The notes under the pieces: model-generated
What the model was told of the DNA's origin: nothing
Databases searched by the model: none
The model's input: the letters and a program-made list of their open reading frames with translations, nothing else
Assembly (NCBI GenBank): GCA_023511995.1
Contig: JAIMAL010000026.1
Location: forward strand, 1 to 32,358
Direction of reading: 5' to 3'
DNA length: 32,358 nt
Origin: Burkholderiales bacterium
GTDB taxonomy: Bacteria > Pseudomonadota > Gammaproteobacteria > Burkholderiales > Thiobacteraceae
Program-made: the position numbers and the translations under genes
Shown: in pieces, positions 22,797 to 32,358 of the stretch
How positions within the stretch are numbered: position 1 is the stretch's first letter
Layout of the letters: every line of letters starts with the position of its first letter

Positions 22797-23269
22797 TCCC
22801 GACGGATGAGACAGACGGCCTGGGCAGCGATGCCCTGGCCGCGTCCAGTGAAGCCCAGTTTTTCCGTGGTGGTCGCCTTGACGTTGATACAACCCTCCTC
22901 CACCGCCAGATCGCTGGCAATGTGGCGCACCATCTGCGGAATGTACGGGGCAAGCCGGGGCGCCTGGGCGATGACGGTGGCATCGACATTGACCACCTGC
23001 CAGCCGGCTTCGCGCAGCGTGGCCGCCACCTGGCGCAGGAGTCGCCGGCTGTCTATGCCCCGGTAGCGGGGGTCGGTGTCCGGGAAATGCCTGCCGATAT
23101 CCCCCAAGGCGGCAGCTCCCAGCAGGGCATCGCAGATGGCGTGCAACAGCACGTCCGCATCCGAATGTCCCAAAAGTCCCAGGGGGAAGGGAATTTCCAC
23201 ACCGCCCAGGATGAGTTTGCGGCCTTCCACCAGGGCGTGCACGTCGAAACCCTGACCTACGCGCATCAT
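22793..23269 (-). CDS. ispF: 2-C-methyl-D-erythritol 2,4-cyclodiphosphate synthase (158 aa)
   Basis: IspF performs the fifth step of the MEP isoprenoid pathway, cyclising CDP-methylerythritol phosphate with loss of CMP. Zinc ligands Asp9, His11 (GFDVH) and His43 ([10 protein letters not shown]) are present, as is the C-terminal [19 protein letters not shown] region. The 158-residue length is typical. It overlaps ispD upstream and thpR downstream by 4 bp each, so the three genes are one translationally coupled unit. Confidence 0.97.
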   Translation of the reverse strand: MMRVGQGFDVHALVEGRKLILGGVEIPFPLGLLGHSDADVLLHAICDALLGAAALGDIGRHFPDTDPRYRGIDSRRLLRQVAATLREAGWQVVNVDATVIAQAPRLAPYIPQMVRHIASDLAVEEGCINVKATTTEKLGFTGRGQGIAAQAVCLIRRE

Positions 23270-23964
23270 GTCTGCGCCTCCGCATCGCGGAGGATGAGCT
23301 CGGCGAGTCTCAGGTCCCGCGGCCAGGTGACCTTGAGATTGAGCACATCCCCCTCCACCAGCCGGGGCCGCAGGCCCAGCGCCTCCACCGCGCCCGCCTC
23401 ATCGGTGGGCGCCTCCGTCGCCCGCTCGAGGGCGGAAAGCAGAAGCCCATGGCGGAACATCTGCGGGGTTTGCGCCTGCCACAGGCCTTCGCGGGGTTGT
23501 GTGGCCTCGATGCGTCCGCCGGAATCGGCGCGCTTCAGCGTGTCGGCCACGGGAATGGCGAGAATGCCGCCCACGCTGTCCGTCTCCACCTGCGCGATCA
23601 GGGCATCCACGTGATGGGGACGCAGACACGGACGCGCCGCATCGTGCACCAGCACCCAGTCCTCCGCGCCCACCTCCTCCGCCATCGCCCGCAGGCCGTT
23701 GCGCACGCTGGCAGCACGGGTCTGCCCGCCACAGCGCAGCACCCGCAGACGGGGCGCAAAGGCGCTGAAGTCGCTCTCGGCGAAATGGGGATCCTCCGCC
23801 GCGAGCACTACATACACGCGGCGGATTCTGGGATGCTGGGCCAAGGTGCGCACGGCGTGCCACAGCATGGGCCGGCCGGCCAGGGGCAGATATTGCTTGG
23901 GAAGTTCCCGCCCCATGCGGCTGCCGCTGCCGGCGGCGGGAATCAGGGCAAAACACTCGACCAT
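23266..23964 (-). CDS. ispD: 2-C-methyl-D-erythritol 4-phosphate cytidylyltransferase (232 aa)
   Basis: IspD performs the third step of the MEP pathway, forming CDP-methylerythritol from CTP and MEP. The CTP-binding loop [10 protein letters not shown] (9-18) with Lys23 in [10 protein letters not shown] and the VHDAARPC motif are intact. The length is normal. The start at 23964 faces the amrB gene across an 88-bp divergent gap. It is the first gene of the ispD-ispF-thpR operon. Confidence 0.97.
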   Translation of the reverse strand: MVECFALIPAAGSGSRMGRELPKQYLPLAGRPMLWHAVRTLAQHPRIRRVYVVLAAEDPHFAESDFSAFAPRLRVLRCGGQTRAASVRNGLRAMAEEVGAEDWVLVHDAARPCLRPHHVDALIAQVETDSVGGILAIPVADTLKRADSGGRIEATQPREGLWQAQTPQMFRHGLLLSALERATEAPTDEAGAVEALGLRPRLVEGDVLNLKVTWPRDLRLAELILRDAEAQT

Positions 23965-24052
23965 GAGGGGGCGGGAGAGGTCTATAGTGGAAATTGAAAT
24001 TCACCGGCGCGGCCCCATTCCCACGCCAGAGGCCAACTTAAGGAGAGGCGCC
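23965..24052. promoter_or_regulatory. ispD-amrB divergent promoter region
   Basis: This 88-bp gap contains the AT-rich stretch CTATAGTGGAAATTGAAATT near 23982-24001. TATAGT on the plus strand and TATAGA on the minus strand could serve as -10 boxes. TAAGGAG before amrB is a strong ribosome binding site. Specific -35 boxes are not clear. Confidence 0.35.
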
Positions 24053-24859
24053 ATGTCTGCCGTTCGACCCGCCGCCGTGGCCGGCACTTTCTATCCCGGC
24101 AATGCGGCCAAGCTCGCCTACGATCTCGACCATCTCCTGGCTCAGGCGCGGCAAACGCCGGGGCCGGTGCCCAAGGCTGTGATTGTACCCCACGCCGGAT
24201 ACATCTACTCCGGCCCTATTGCCGCGACCGCCTACCAGCGCATCGCCGCCGGCCGCGACCGCATCCGGCGGGTGGTCCTGCTGGGGCCGGCGCACCGCGT
24301 GCCCGTGCGCGGGCTTGCCCTGCCCGGTGTGGAGGCCTTCGCCACGCCGCTGGGCCTCGTGCCCGTGGATGGGGCGGCAGTGGCCAGCCTGCGTGGCCTG
24401 CCCCAAGTGGTGGAAAGCGCGCCCGCCCACGCTTGGGAACATTCCCTCGAGGTGCAACTCCCTTTCCTACAGAAGGTGCTCGACGATTTCACCCTCGTTC
24501 CGCTGGTGGTGGGTGATGCGACGGCGGAGGAAGTGGCCGAGGTGCTGGAGCGCCTGTGGGGCGGACCGGAAACCCTGATCGTCATCAGCTCCGATCTTTC
24601 CCATTACCTGCCCTATGAGCTCGCGCAACGCATCGACACGGAAACGGCAAAACGCATCCTGGCCCTTTCCAGCGTGACCCACGAGCAGGCCTGCGGCGGC
24701 ACGCCGGTCAATGGGCTTCTGCTCGCCGCGCGCCGCCATGGGCTGCGGCCCGAATTGCTGGATTTGCGCAATTCCGGCGATACCGCGGGCGATCCCGACC
24801 ATGTGGTGGGTTACGCCGCCTTCGCCTTCCTTAACCCCGAGGAAGCCCATGTCCACTGA
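24053..24859 (+). CDS. amrB: AmmeMemoRadiSam system protein B, MEMO1 family (268 aa)
   Basis: This MEMO-family protein has a fold related to class III extradiol dioxygenases. Family marks include AVAGTFYPGNAAKLAYDL, VPHAGYIYSGPIAATAY, LLGPAHRVPVRG, HSLEVQLPFLQ and SSDLSHYLPYELA, which carry conserved His residues of a metal site. It is the first of three genes that co-occur widely and form the AmmeMemoRadiSam system, whose overall reaction is not established as far as I know. ATG 24053 follows a TAAGGAG site. It overlaps the next gene by 11 bp. Confidence 0.95.
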   Translation: MSAVRPAAVAGTFYPGNAAKLAYDLDHLLAQARQTPGPVPKAVIVPHAGYIYSGPIAATAYQRIAAGRDRIRRVVLLGPAHRVPVRGLALPGVEAFATPLGLVPVDGAAVASLRGLPQVVESAPAHAWEHSLEVQLPFLQKVLDDFTLVPLVVGDATAEEVAEVLERLWGGPETLIVISSDLSHYLPYELAQRIDTETAKRILALSSVTHEQACGGTPVNGLLLAARRHGLRPELLDLRNSGDTAGDPDHVVGYAAFAFLNPEEAHVH

Positions 24860-25445
24860 AGCGCTGTCCACCGCCCTCGATGAGGATCGGGGCCTCGTCC
24901 TGCTGCCGCTGGCGCGGGGGAGCATCGCCGAAGCCCTGGGCCTTCACTATCCCCTGCCCGAGTATCGCCAGGCGTGGCTTGATGTGCCCGCCGCCACCTT
25001 CGTCACCCTCACCCGCAATGGCGAGCTTCGGGGCTGCATCGGCAGCCTGGAAGCCCGCCGGCCCCTGCGCGAGGACGTCCGCGCCAATGCTTTGGCCGCG
25101 GCCCTCCGGGATCCGCGATTTCCGCCCTTGAGCCCGCGGGAATGGCACGACGTGCGGGTGGAGGTTTCCCTCCTTTCCCCGCCGCAACACCTCCCCGTGC
25201 GCTCGGAAGAGGAGGCCTGGCAGAAGCTTCGGCCCCATGTGGATGGGGTGATCCTGGAATATGGCCCCTATCGCAGCACCTTCCTGCCCCAGGTATGGGA
25301 GCAGTTGCCGGAACCGGACCGTTTCCTTGCCCACCTGAAGCGGAAGGCGGGCCTGCCCTGGGACTTCTGGGCCCCCCAGGTGCGGCTTTTCCGCTACACC
25401 GTGGACAAATGGAAAGAACCCGACGAGGAGATCATCGAACCATGA
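24849..25445 (+). CDS. amrA: AmmeMemoRadiSam system protein A, AMMECR1 family (198 aa)
   Basis: AMMECR1-domain marks are GCIGSLEARRPLREDVRANA (with a central LRGCIGS motif), then DPRFPPLSPREWHDVRVEVS and a late DGVILEYGPYRSTFLPQVWEQLP. The conserved Cys in LRGCIGS is thought important in this family. The protein is cytosolic and its role is unknown. The start ATG 24849 overlaps the end of amrB and its stop overlaps the start of amrS as ATGA, so the trio is translationally coupled. Confidence 0.94.
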   Translation: MSTEALSTALDEDRGLVLLPLARGSIAEALGLHYPLPEYRQAWLDVPAATFVTLTRNGELRGCIGSLEARRPLREDVRANALAAALRDPRFPPLSPREWHDVRVEVSLLSPPQHLPVRSEEEAWQKLRPHVDGVILEYGPYRSTFLPQVWEQLPEPDRFLAHLKRKAGLPWDFWAPQVRLFRYTVDKWKEPDEEIIEP

Positions 25446-26536
25446 GCCCTGTGCGTGAATCCCATCATCCCGCCCGCTGGTGGCATCGGCTGCCCGACGG
25501 ACGCATCCAGTGCGATCTGTGCCCGCGCGATTGCCGCCTCCACGAAGGACAACGGGGGGCCTGCTTCGTGCGCAAAATGGAAGGCGGGGAGATGATCCTC
25601 ACCACCTACGGCCGTTCCTCCGGATTTTGCATCGATCCCATCGAGAAGAAACCCCTCGCCCATTTCTACCCCGGCACCAGCGTTTTTTCCTTCGGCACCG
25701 CCGGCTGCAATCTGGCCTGCAAGTTCTGCCAGAACTGGGACATTTCCAAGTCGCGGGAAATGGACCGCCTGATGGATGCGGCAAGTCCCGCGGAAATCGC
25801 CCGCGCGGCCCAGCGCCACGGGTGCAAGAGTGTGGCCTTCACCTACAACGACCCGGTCATCTTTGCCGAATACGCCATCGACACCGCGATCGAGTGCCAC
25901 AAGCTGGGGCTGAAGACGGTGGCGGTGACGGCGGGCTACATCCACCCCGAGCCCCGGCGGGAATTCTTTGCCCACATGGATGCGGCGAATGTGGACCTCA
26001 AGGCCTTCACCGAGGATTTCTACTTCAAGATCACCGGCGGTCACCTGCAGCCGGTGCTGGATACCCTCATCTACCTGAAGAAGGAAACCCACGTCTGGCT
26101 GGAGATCACCACTCTCCTCATCCCGGGCAAGAATGATTCCGATGAGGAGATCACCGCCCTCTCCCAATGGATCGCCCGGGAGCTGGGCCCTGATGTGCCG
26201 CTGCACTTTTCTGCCTTCCATCCCGACTACAAAATGCTGGATGTGCCGCCCACCCCCCTTTCCACCCTGGTGCGTGCCCGGCAGCTGGCCATGCAACAGG
26301 GGCTCCATTACGTCTATACGGGCAACGTCCACTATCCGGAAGGGGATACCACCTACTGCCCGGGCTGCCACGCGCCGGTGATCCGCCGTGACTGGTACGC
26401 CATCGAGGATTACCGGCTGGATGATGCAGGCCATTGTCTTGCCTGTGGCACCCGCATCGCCGGGCATTTCCAGCATTTCGAACTCAAAAAGCAGTTCGGA
26501 CCGCGGCGCATCCCGGTGGCCATGCATCCCGCCTGA
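25442..26536 (+). CDS. amrS: AmmeMemoRadiSam system radical SAM enzyme (364 aa)
   Basis: This radical SAM protein is related in layout to pyruvate-formate-lyase activases. The [4Fe-4S] motif CNLACKFC uses Cys89, Cys93 and Cys96. A preceding cysteine-rich segment (Cys24, 27, 31, 41) and a C-terminal region with CPGCHAP and CLACGT could bind additional metal. The TYNDPVIFAEYAID motif is typical of this subfamily. It would use AdoMet cleavage to modify an unknown substrate, presumably with AmrA and AmrB. ATG 25442 overlaps the amrA stop. Confidence 0.95.
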   Translation: MSPVRESHHPARWWHRLPDGRIQCDLCPRDCRLHEGQRGACFVRKMEGGEMILTTYGRSSGFCIDPIEKKPLAHFYPGTSVFSFGTAGCNLACKFCQNWDISKSREMDRLMDAASPAEIARAAQRHGCKSVAFTYNDPVIFAEYAIDTAIECHKLGLKTVAVTAGYIHPEPRREFFAHMDAANVDLKAFTEDFYFKITGGHLQPVLDTLIYLKKETHVWLEITTLLIPGKNDSDEEITALSQWIARELGPDVPLHFSAFHPDYKMLDVPPTPLSTLVRARQLAMQQGLHYVYTGNVHYPEGDTTYCPGCHAPVIRRDWYAIEDYRLDDAGHCLACGTRIAGHFQHFELKKQFGPRRIPVAMHPA

Positions 26537-26569
26537 GTCTTTCGGCCTGCCTTGGTCTATAAACAGGGC

Positions 26570-27235
26570 ATGGCCAGTGAACTCGTCTTCATTCCGGATG
26601 GCCCGGCGCAGGTGGAGGGCATGCTGGAGCTGCCCGATTCCCCGTGCGGCCTGGTGCTCTTCGCCCACGGCAGCGGCTCGTCGCGCCATTCCCCGCGCAA
26701 CAACTACGTCGCTTCGGTCCTACGGAAAGCCGGCATCGGCACCCTGCTCATGGACCTCCTCACCGTGGAGGAGGATCGCGACTACCGGACCCGCTTCGAC
26801 ATCCCGCTGCTCACCCGCCGGCTGATGGTGGCCACCCGCTGGGTGGCCGGCCATGGGGCAGTGCAGGGGCTCAATGTGGGTTACTTCGGCGCCAGCACGG
26901 GGGCGGCGGCCGCGCTGCAAGCCGCGGCGCAACTCAAACACGGCGTGGCGGCCGTCGTCTCCCGCGGGGGACGGCCCGATCTCGCCGGCGGCGCCGCCCT
27001 GCGTCAGGTGGTCTCCCCCACCCTGCTCATCGTCGGCGGCCTCGACGACGTGGTGATCGAGCTCAACCGCGCCGCCTACGAAGTGATGGGCTGCGAAAAG
27101 GAACTCGTCATCGTCCCGGGCGCCGGCCACCTCTTCGAGGAGCCCGGCACCCTCGAGGAAGTGGCGCGGTTGGCCACCCAGTGGTTCCTGCGTTTCCTGC
27201 CCCGGGCCGGCGGGCTCAGCAAGCCCACGCCTTGA
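26570..27235 (+). CDS. Alpha/beta hydrolase, dienelactone-hydrolase-like (221 aa)
   Basis: The fold shows [15 protein letters not shown] (oxyanion loop), nucleophile elbow GASTG with Ser109, acid Asp159/160 (GGLDDVV) and His187 ([11 protein letters not shown]). The catalytic triad is therefore complete. It is the stand-alone form of a hydrolase often encoded with, or fused to, a phosphoribosyltransferase (from memory); such a gene lies at 31618-32265, separated here by an ABC exporter. The ATG at 26570 has only a weak site; a TTG at 26552 is in frame. The substrate is unknown. Confidence 0.85.
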   Translation: MASELVFIPDGPAQVEGMLELPDSPCGLVLFAHGSGSSRHSPRNNYVASVLRKAGIGTLLMDLLTVEEDRDYRTRFDIPLLTRRLMVATRWVAGHGAVQGLNVGYFGASTGAAAALQAAAQLKHGVAAVVSRGGRPDLAGGAALRQVVSPTLLIVGGLDDVVIELNRAAYEVMGCEKELVIVPGAGHLFEEPGTLEEVARLATQWFLRFLPRAGGLSKPTP

Positions 27236-27316
27236 GGAGCCGCGGACGGCGTTTGCCCCGCTTTCCGCCTTTCCCTTGCCCCACGGAGCAGGGTCACGCT
27301 GTGGCATCATGGCGCC

Positions 27317-28027
27317 ATGGATGCCCCGGCGATTTTCACAGCCCGCGGCCTCACCAAGACCTACCGCATGGGCGAGGTGGAGGTGCCGGCTCTGCGGGGG
27401 ATCGATCTCGATCTCTTTACGCGGGAGCTGGTGGTCCTGCTGGGTCCCTCGGGGAGCGGCAAATCCACCCTCCTCAATCTCTTGGGCGGGCTGGATACCC
27501 CCACGAGCGGCGAGCTCCTCTACCTCGGGCAACCTTTGACTGGCGCCAGCGAGGCGGCGCTCACCCGTTTCCGCCGCGAGCACGTGGGCTTCGTCTTCCA
27601 GTTCTACAATCTCATCCCCAGCCTCACCGCCCGGGAAAACGTGGCCGTGGTGACGGAAATCGCGAGACACCCCATGACGCCGGAGGAGGCGTTGGCCCTG
27701 GTGGGCCTCTCCCACCGGCTCGATCACTTCCCCGCCCAGCTTTCGGGCGGCGAGCAGCAGCGGGTGGCCATCGCGCGGGCGATTGCCAAGAATCCGGCGG
27801 TGCTGCTCTGTGACGAGCCCACCGGCGCCCTGGATTCCCAGACCGGGATCGTGGTCCTCGAAGCCCTGGAGAAAATCAACCGGGAACTGGGGACCCTGAC
27901 GGTGCTCATCACCCACAACGTGGGCATTGCGGCGATGGCCGACCGCGTGATCCGCCTGTCCGACGGCCGCATTGCGGAAACGCGTGTCAACCCGGCCCGC
28001 AAGCCGGCGCGGGAGCTCGGCTGGTGA
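27317..28027 (+). CDS. ABC exporter ATP-binding protein, MacB/LolD-type (236 aa)
   Basis: The ATPase has Walker [10 protein letters not shown] (43-51), Q-loop [10 protein letters not shown], signature LSGGEQQ (142-148), Walker [10 protein letters not shown] and H-loop ITHN, so His is present at the switch position. It energises the permease encoded by the next gene, with start and stop overlapping as GTGA. With the adaptor further on it forms a three-component exporter comparable in layout to MacAB or DevBCA. An 81-bp gap upstream, free of other genes, probably holds its promoter. Confidence 0.93.
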   Translation: MDAPAIFTARGLTKTYRMGEVEVPALRGIDLDLFTRELVVLLGPSGSGKSTLLNLLGGLDTPTSGELLYLGQPLTGASEAALTRFRREHVGFVFQFYNLIPSLTARENVAVVTEIARHPMTPEEALALVGLSHRLDHFPAQLSGGEQQRVAIARAIAKNPAVLLCDEPTGALDSQTGIVVLEALEKINRELGTLTVLITHNVGIAAMADRVIRLSDGRIAETRVNPARKPARELGW

Positions 28028-30396
28028 GGCTGTCCGCGCTCGACCGCAAGCTTCTGCGGGAGCTTTGGCAGATGAAAAGCCAGGTGCTCGCCATCGCCGC
28101 CGTGATCATGGGCGGCGTGGCGACCCTGGTCATGTCCCTCTCCACCTACGATTCCCTCGCCCGCACCCGCGACCGCTTCTATGCCGACTACCGCCTTGCC
28201 GACGTCTTCGTCTCCCTCAAGCGGGCGCCGGAGGCGGTGGCCGACAGGCTGCGGGAAATCCCCGGCATCTACCTGGTGGAGACCCGGGTAGTCACCGGCG
28301 TGAAGCTGGAAGTGGAAGGTTTTGCCGAGCCGGTAACCGGTCTTGTGCTCTCCCTGCCGGATGGGGCGCGGCCCCTGCTCAACGACCTCCATCTGCGGCG
28401 CGGGCGCCTGCCCGACGCCGGTCGCAGTGAGGAGGTGGTGATCTCCGATACGTTCGCCGATGCCCACCATTTCGAGCCCGGCGATCGGCTGTCGGCCGTC
28501 ATTCGGGGACGCCATCAGACCCTCACCATCGTCGGCATCGCCGTGTCGCCGGAATACGTCTACCAGATCGCTCCCGGCGCGATGTTTCCCGATTTCAAGC
28601 GCTATGGCGTGATGTGGATGAGTCGCAGCGCGCTTGCCGCGGCCACCGACATGGAGGGCGCCTTCAACCAGGTGAGTGCCCTGGTCCTGCCGGGCACACC
28701 CCTTGAGGCGGTGTTGGATGACCTTGACGCAGTCCTTGGGCGCTGGGGCGGCAAAGGCGCCTATGGCCGCAAGGATCAGTTCTCCAATCACTTCCTTTCC
28801 CAGGAGCTCAAGCAGCTCAAGACCACGGCGACGGTCTTCCCGGCGATCTTTCTCGGCGTGGCGGCCTTTCTCCTCAACGTGGTGCTCTCCCGCCTCATTG
28901 CCCTGCAACGCACCCAGATTGGCATCCTCAAGGCCTTCGGCCATTCCCACCACGCCATTGCCTGGCATTACGTGAAGTTCGTCCTGGTGGTGGTGACGCT
29001 GGGCGTGGCCATGGGGGTGGGCCTCGGCGCCTGGTTTGGCGAAAGCCTGTCGCGGGTCTACCAGGAAACCACTTTCCGCTTTCCGTACCTGGACTATGTG
29101 CTGCAGCCCCAGGTGGTGGCCATTGCTTTCCTCGTCGGGCTCCTCGCCGCGGTCGGCGGGACACTGCTGGGGCTGGCGCGGGTTGTGCGTCTGCCGCCCG
29201 CCCAGGCCCTGCTGCCCGAGGCGCCGCCCATCTACCGCACCACCCTGATGGAGCGGCTGGGGCTTTCCCGGCTCGGCACCGCCTCGCGCATGATTCTGCG
29301 CCACATCGCGCGCCGCCCGGTCAAATCCGCGCTCACGGTGTTGGGCATCGCCTGCGCCTGCGGCCTCATGATGGTGGGCAACTACCAGAAGGCGGCCATC
29401 GATTTCATCGTGGAGATCCAGTTCCATCGCGCGGCGCGGGAGGATTTGTCCCTCACCTTCATCGACCCCACCGCCAGCCGCGCCCTCTTCGAACTCGCCG
29501 CCCTGCCCGGTGTCACCCATGTGGAAGGCTTCCGCGACGTGCCCGCCATCCTGCGCTTCCGCAACCACCGTCACCGGGGGGCGGTGTTTGGCATCCAACC
29601 CGATGGCGTGCTGCACCGCGCCCTCGATGTGAAGCTCAACCCCGTCTCCGTGCCGGAGGGCGGCATCGTGCTCACCGACCACCTGGCCCGCAACATCCTC
29701 CACGTGCAGCCGGGGGACGTGTTGACGGTGGAAGTGCTGGAGGGTCGGCGGCGCACCCTGGAGGTGCCGGTGTTGGGCATCACCCGGCAGTTCCTGGGGC
29801 TTTCCGCCTACATGCAGCAGGCGTCCCTCAATGCGCTGCTGGGGGAGGGACCGGTGGTGACGGGGGCCTACCTCGCCCTCGAGCCGGGGCGGGAAGCAGA
29901 AGTCTATGCCGCCCTCAACGCGCGCCCCCGGGTGCTGGGCATGGTGGTGCACGCGGCGGCGATCCGCAGCTTCTACGCCACCATCGGCGAATTCGTGTTG
30001 TTCTACACCCTGGTGGCGACCCTGCTCGCCGGCGCCATCGGTTTCGGCGTCGTGTACAACAGCGCCCGCATCGCCCTGTCCGAACGGGAACGGGAGCTTG
30101 CCAGCCTGCGGGTGCTGGGCTTCACCCAGGGCGAGATCGGCTATATCCTGCTGGGCGAACTGGCCCTGCTCGCCCTGCTGGCAATTCCCGTGGGCATGGC
30201 GGTGGGGGTGGGGCTGGTGGGCATTCTCGTGCTGGCCCTGCAAAGCGACCTCTACCGCCTGCCCCTCATCCTGAGGCCGGACAATTACGCCATGGGTGCC
30301 CTGGTGGTGGTCGTCTCGGCAATGGTTTCCGGCCTCATTGTCTGGCGGCGGCTTGGCCGGCTCGACCTCCTGGCGGCACTGAAAACCCGCGAGTAA
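28024..30396 (+). CDS. ABC exporter permease with two FtsX domains (790 aa)
   Basis: TM1 lies at ~19-40 ([20 protein letters not shown]). A periplasmic domain is followed by a first FtsX helix block (~275-395), a second N-terminal-type helix at ~430-450, another periplasmic domain and a second FtsX block (~660-785) ending [11 protein letters not shown]. The gene is thus an internal duplication of a MacB-like half. The [20 protein letters not shown] segment is typical of FtsX coupling helices. GTG 28024 overlaps the ATPase stop. The substrate is unknown. A very long antisense frame here is a shadow of this gene. Confidence 0.92.
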   Translation: MRLSALDRKLLRELWQMKSQVLAIAAVIMGGVATLVMSLSTYDSLARTRDRFYADYRLADVFVSLKRAPEAVADRLREIPGIYLVETRVVTGVKLEVEGFAEPVTGLVLSLPDGARPLLNDLHLRRGRLPDAGRSEEVVISDTFADAHHFEPGDRLSAVIRGRHQTLTIVGIAVSPEYVYQIAPGAMFPDFKRYGVMWMSRSALAAATDMEGAFNQVSALVLPGTPLEAVLDDLDAVLGRWGGKGAYGRKDQFSNHFLSQELKQLKTTATVFPAIFLGVAAFLLNVVLSRLIALQRTQIGILKAFGHSHHAIAWHYVKFVLVVVTLGVAMGVGLGAWFGESLSRVYQETTFRFPYLDYVLQPQVVAIAFLVGLLAAVGGTLLGLARVVRLPPAQALLPEAPPIYRTTLMERLGLSRLGTASRMILRHIARRPVKSALTVLGIACACGLMMVGNYQKAAIDFIVEIQFHRAAREDLSLTFIDPTASRALFELAALPGVTHVEGFRDVPAILRFRNHRHRGAVFGIQPDGVLHRALDVKLNPVSVPEGGIVLTDHLARNILHVQPGDVLTVEVLEGRRRTLEVPVLGITRQFLGLSAYMQQASLNALLGEGPVVTGAYLALEPGREAEVYAALNARPRVLGMVVHAAAIRSFYATIGEFVLFYTLVATLLAGAIGFGVVYNSARIALSERERELASLRVLGFTQGEIGYILLGELALLALLAIPVGMAVGVGLVGILVLALQSDLYRLPLILRPDNYAMGALVVVVSAMVSGLIVWRRLGRLDLLAALKTRE

Positions 30397-30403
30397 ACCC
30401 CCG

Positions 30404-31603
30404 ATGACCCTGCGCAACCGCCTTGGTGTTTTCCTGCTCGCCCTCGCCGTGGCCGGGGGGCTTCTCTATGGGTTTCTGCCCCGTCCCATCCCGGTGGATG
30501 TGGCCGCCGTGGTGCGCGCGCCGCTAAAGGTGACAGTGGAGGAGGAAGGTAAGACGCGGGTTCGGGAACGCTACGTGGTCTTTGCACCGGTGGCAGGGCA
30601 GCTCGCGCGCATCCCCTTCAAGGTGGGGGATGCGGTGCGGCAGGGCGAAGTCCTTGCCCTCATCACCCCTGCCCCGGCCGCAGCCCTCGATCCCCGCAGC
30701 CGTGCCCAGGCATTGGGGCGTCTCCGCGCCGCTGAGGCCGCGCTTGCCTCCGCCGCCGACAATGCCCGCGCCGCCCGCGCCCAGGCGTCGCTTGCCCGGC
30801 AGAATCTCACCCGGCTCAAGAACCTGCGGGCGGCGGGGTTCGTCTCCGCCCAGGCCCTGGATCAGGCCTTGGCGGAGGTGGAGCGCAGCGAAGCGGCGCA
30901 GGCCGCGGCGGAGCACGCCGTCGAGGTGGCGCGCTATGACCGGGAGACGGCGCGCGCAGCCCTTGTGGAGGGGGAGGCGGGCGCCCGGGCGGCCTCCCGT
31001 TTCAGCGTTCGCGCGCCGGTGAGCGGCAAGGTGCTGCAGGTGATGCGGGAAAGCGAAGGACCGGTCAGCGCCGGCCAGCCGCTTTTGGAGCTGGGCGACC
31101 CCAGCGCTCTGGAAGTGGTGGCGGAAGTGCTCTCGAGCCAGGCGGTACGCATCGGCCCCGGCAGCCGCGTCACCTTCGAACGCTGGGGCGGCGAGATGGC
31201 CCTGGAAGGCCGGGTGCGGCGGGTGGAACCCACGGGGTTCACCAAGGTTTCCGCCCTCGGCGTGGAGGAGCAGCGGGTTCGCGTGATCGCCGATTTCACT
31301 TCACCCCGCGAGCTGTGGCAGAACCTGGGGGATGGCTTCCGCGTCGAGGCACGTTTCATCGTCTGGGAAGGGCGCGACGTGCTCCAGATTCCGGCAAGCA
31401 GCCTGTTCCGCCACAATGGCGGCTGGGCGGTCTTCCGCCTGCGCAATGGGCGGGCAGAACTCGTTCCGGTGACCCTGGGTCAGCGTGCGGGACTCATGGT
31501 GGAGGTGCGCGCCGGGCTCGAGGTGGGTGATCGGGTGATCACCCATCCCAACGACAAGGTCCAGGCGGGAAGCCGCGTCACACCCCGGCAGGCGGGAGGT
31601 TGA
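30404..31603 (+). CDS. HlyD/MacA-type periplasmic adaptor (399 aa)
   Basis: An N-terminal anchor helix (~8-26) is followed by a barrel-sandwich segment (VVFAPVAGQLARIPFKVGDAVRQGEVL). A long Ala/Arg-rich coiled-coil hairpin (~95-195, repeated A-E/A-A-L heptads) comes next, then the second lipoyl half (FSVRAPVSGKVLQV), a beta-barrel and a membrane-proximal domain (IPASSLFRHNGGWAVFRL). It would link the permease to an outer-membrane channel, which is not encoded in the window. It starts 7 bp after the permease stop and converges on the phosphoribosyltransferase gene with 14 bp between stops. Confidence 0.92.
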   Translation: MTLRNRLGVFLLALAVAGGLLYGFLPRPIPVDVAAVVRAPLKVTVEEEGKTRVRERYVVFAPVAGQLARIPFKVGDAVRQGEVLALITPAPAAALDPRSRAQALGRLRAAEAALASAADNARAARAQASLARQNLTRLKNLRAAGFVSAQALDQALAEVERSEAAQAAAEHAVEVARYDRETARAALVEGEAGARAASRFSVRAPVSGKVLQVMRESEGPVSAGQPLLELGDPSALEVVAEVLSSQAVRIGPGSRVTFERWGGEMALEGRVRRVEPTGFTKVSALGVEEQRVRVIADFTSPRELWQNLGDGFRVEARFIVWEGRDVLQIPASSLFRHNGGWAVFRLRNGRAELVPVTLGQRAGLMVEVRAGLEVGDRVITHPNDKVQAGSRVTPRQAGG

Positions 31604-31617
31604 GGCAGACGGTTGCC

Positions 31618-32265
31618 TCACGCCTGGGTTTCCCCGGAGGCGCTACTCTGGCGGAGGATGGCCATCACCTCCTCATCGCTCACCTGCGGGAATTCCAGAT
31701 AAAACTGCCCCACGGCGTAGAAATCGTATGGGGTTTCCAGGCAGACCATTTCGTCACACCAGGGCCGCACCTTTTCCACGGTTTCCGGCGGCGCCACGGG
31801 CACCGCACAGATGAGCTTCTGCGGTTGCTTCGCGCGCAGGGCGTGCAAGGCCGAGATCATGGTGGCGCCGGTGGCCAGCCCATCGTCCACCACGATGACG
31901 ATGCGCCCCCGGGGATCGATGGGCGGCCGCACCGGCGTGTACAGGGCGCGCCGCTCGCGCATGATGGCCATCTGGCGGGCCTTCTCCCTTTCGATGTACT
32001 CCGGGGTGGCGCCCACCGACGCCGCATAATCGGCGATGTAGGTCCAGCCCGTTTCGTCCACAGCGCCGATGGCGAATTCGGGATTCCCCGGTGCGCCCAG
32101 CTTTCTCACCAGCACCACGTCCACTTCACCCCCCAGGGTATCGGCGATGCGTTTGGCCATGGGCACGGCCCCGCGGGGAATGGCGAGCACCAGGGGATGG
32201 CGCCCCTCATAGGCGGAAAGCCTTTGCGCCAGGCGGTCGGCGGCCTCGATACGGTTGCGGAACAT
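31618..32265 (-). CDS. Type I phosphoribosyltransferase family protein (215 aa)
   Basis: The PRPP-binding motif VIVVDDGLATGATM lies at ~123-136 and the PPi loop (AIPRGAVPMA) at ~28-37; VRKLGAPGNPEFAIGAV is characteristic of the ComF-unlike group often joined to dienelactone-hydrolase domains. The substrate is unknown. ATG 32265 has an excellent AAGGAGGG site 6 bp upstream; an earlier in-frame ATG at 32295 is less likely. Its promoter region runs into the right terminal repeat after only 18 bp, so the native promoter may lie in, or have been replaced by, that element. Confidence 0.9.
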   Translation of the reverse strand: MFRNRIEAADRLAQRLSAYEGRHPLVLAIPRGAVPMAKRIADTLGGEVDVVLVRKLGAPGNPEFAIGAVDETGWTYIADYAASVGATPEYIEREKARQMAIMRERRALYTPVRPPIDPRGRIVIVVDDGLATGATMISALHALRAKQPQKLICAVPVAPPETVEKVRPWCDEMVCLETPYDFYAVGQFYLEFPQVSDEEVMAILRQSSASGETQA

Positions 32266-32283
32266 GGGCGCCCTCCTTTTCCC

Positions 32284-32358
32284 TCGCGGATTCAAGTTTG
32301 AAGTGCAATTTTGATTAACGGGTAGGTGGGTCAGAATGTGCGAGCATTTTGCCCCATC
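32284..32358 (-). repeat. Right copy of 75-bp terminal inverted repeat
   Basis: This is the exact reverse complement of positions 2-76. It begins 18 bp upstream of the phosphoribosyltransferase start and runs to the last base of the window. An element end here could supply an outward promoter for that gene; none was identified by eye. Confidence 0.85.

Noticed and set aside
27724-30417. 897-codon open frame antisense to the double-FtsX permease
   Set aside because: It is a shadow of a high-GC gene with clear permease features on the plus strand; the antisense protein is His/Gln/Arg-rich and lacks any domain.

Overview
The window looks like GC-rich betaproteobacterial chromosome (inference). 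It carries a tesA/ybbA/ybbP block, selD next to mnmH, an ispDF-thpR operon, a host-attachment family protein and a DUF2007-type protein. It has no ribosomal genes, tRNAs or other marker that would fix the genus. A perfect 75-bp inverted repeat sits at the two extremities, so the piece is probably bounded by two inverted copies of a multicopy element.

Left part (1-6838), accessory DNA. A 60-repeat type I-E-like CRISPR array (115-3742) follows a leader cut to 38 bp by the terminal repeat. No cas gene is present. The array does not simply end: single CRISPR-type repeats recur at 4271 and at 6330/6391. The DNA between them is phage-like: a small tail-region ORF, a superinfection-immunity-like membrane protein, the first ~56 codons of a tape-measure-like gene, a tiny membrane protein, three short proteins ending in a Trp-rich tail with a shared 3' flank, and a zinc-finger phage protein broken by a homopolymer frameshift. 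A second, inverted and truncated copy of the immunity-like gene and an XRE repressor fragment abut the chromosomal permease gene at 6836.

Middle part (6836-21739). An FtsX-type ABC exporter (ybbA-ybbP-like) is divergent from tesA with overlapping start codons. A DUF2007/zinc-ribbon protein, a sensor kinase and an OmpR-type regulator form one tightly packed minus-strand unit. A type III-like restriction-modification pair (mod-res) sits between two 57-bp direct copies of the selD 3' end, which marks it as an inserted cassette. Both R-M genes contain in-frame REP-like palindromes. selD is divergent from mnmH; together they make selenophosphate and 2-selenouridine in tRNA.

Right part (21778-32265), ordinary chromosome: host-attachment family protein; ispD-ispF-thpR operon with a terminator; the AmmeMemoRadiSam trio (amrB-amrA-amrS); an alpha/beta hydrolase; an ABC exporter made of ATPase, double-FtsX permease and HlyD-type adaptor; and a phosphoribosyltransferase of a family often found with such hydrolases. 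All functional calls come from reading motifs by eye; no database search was run.
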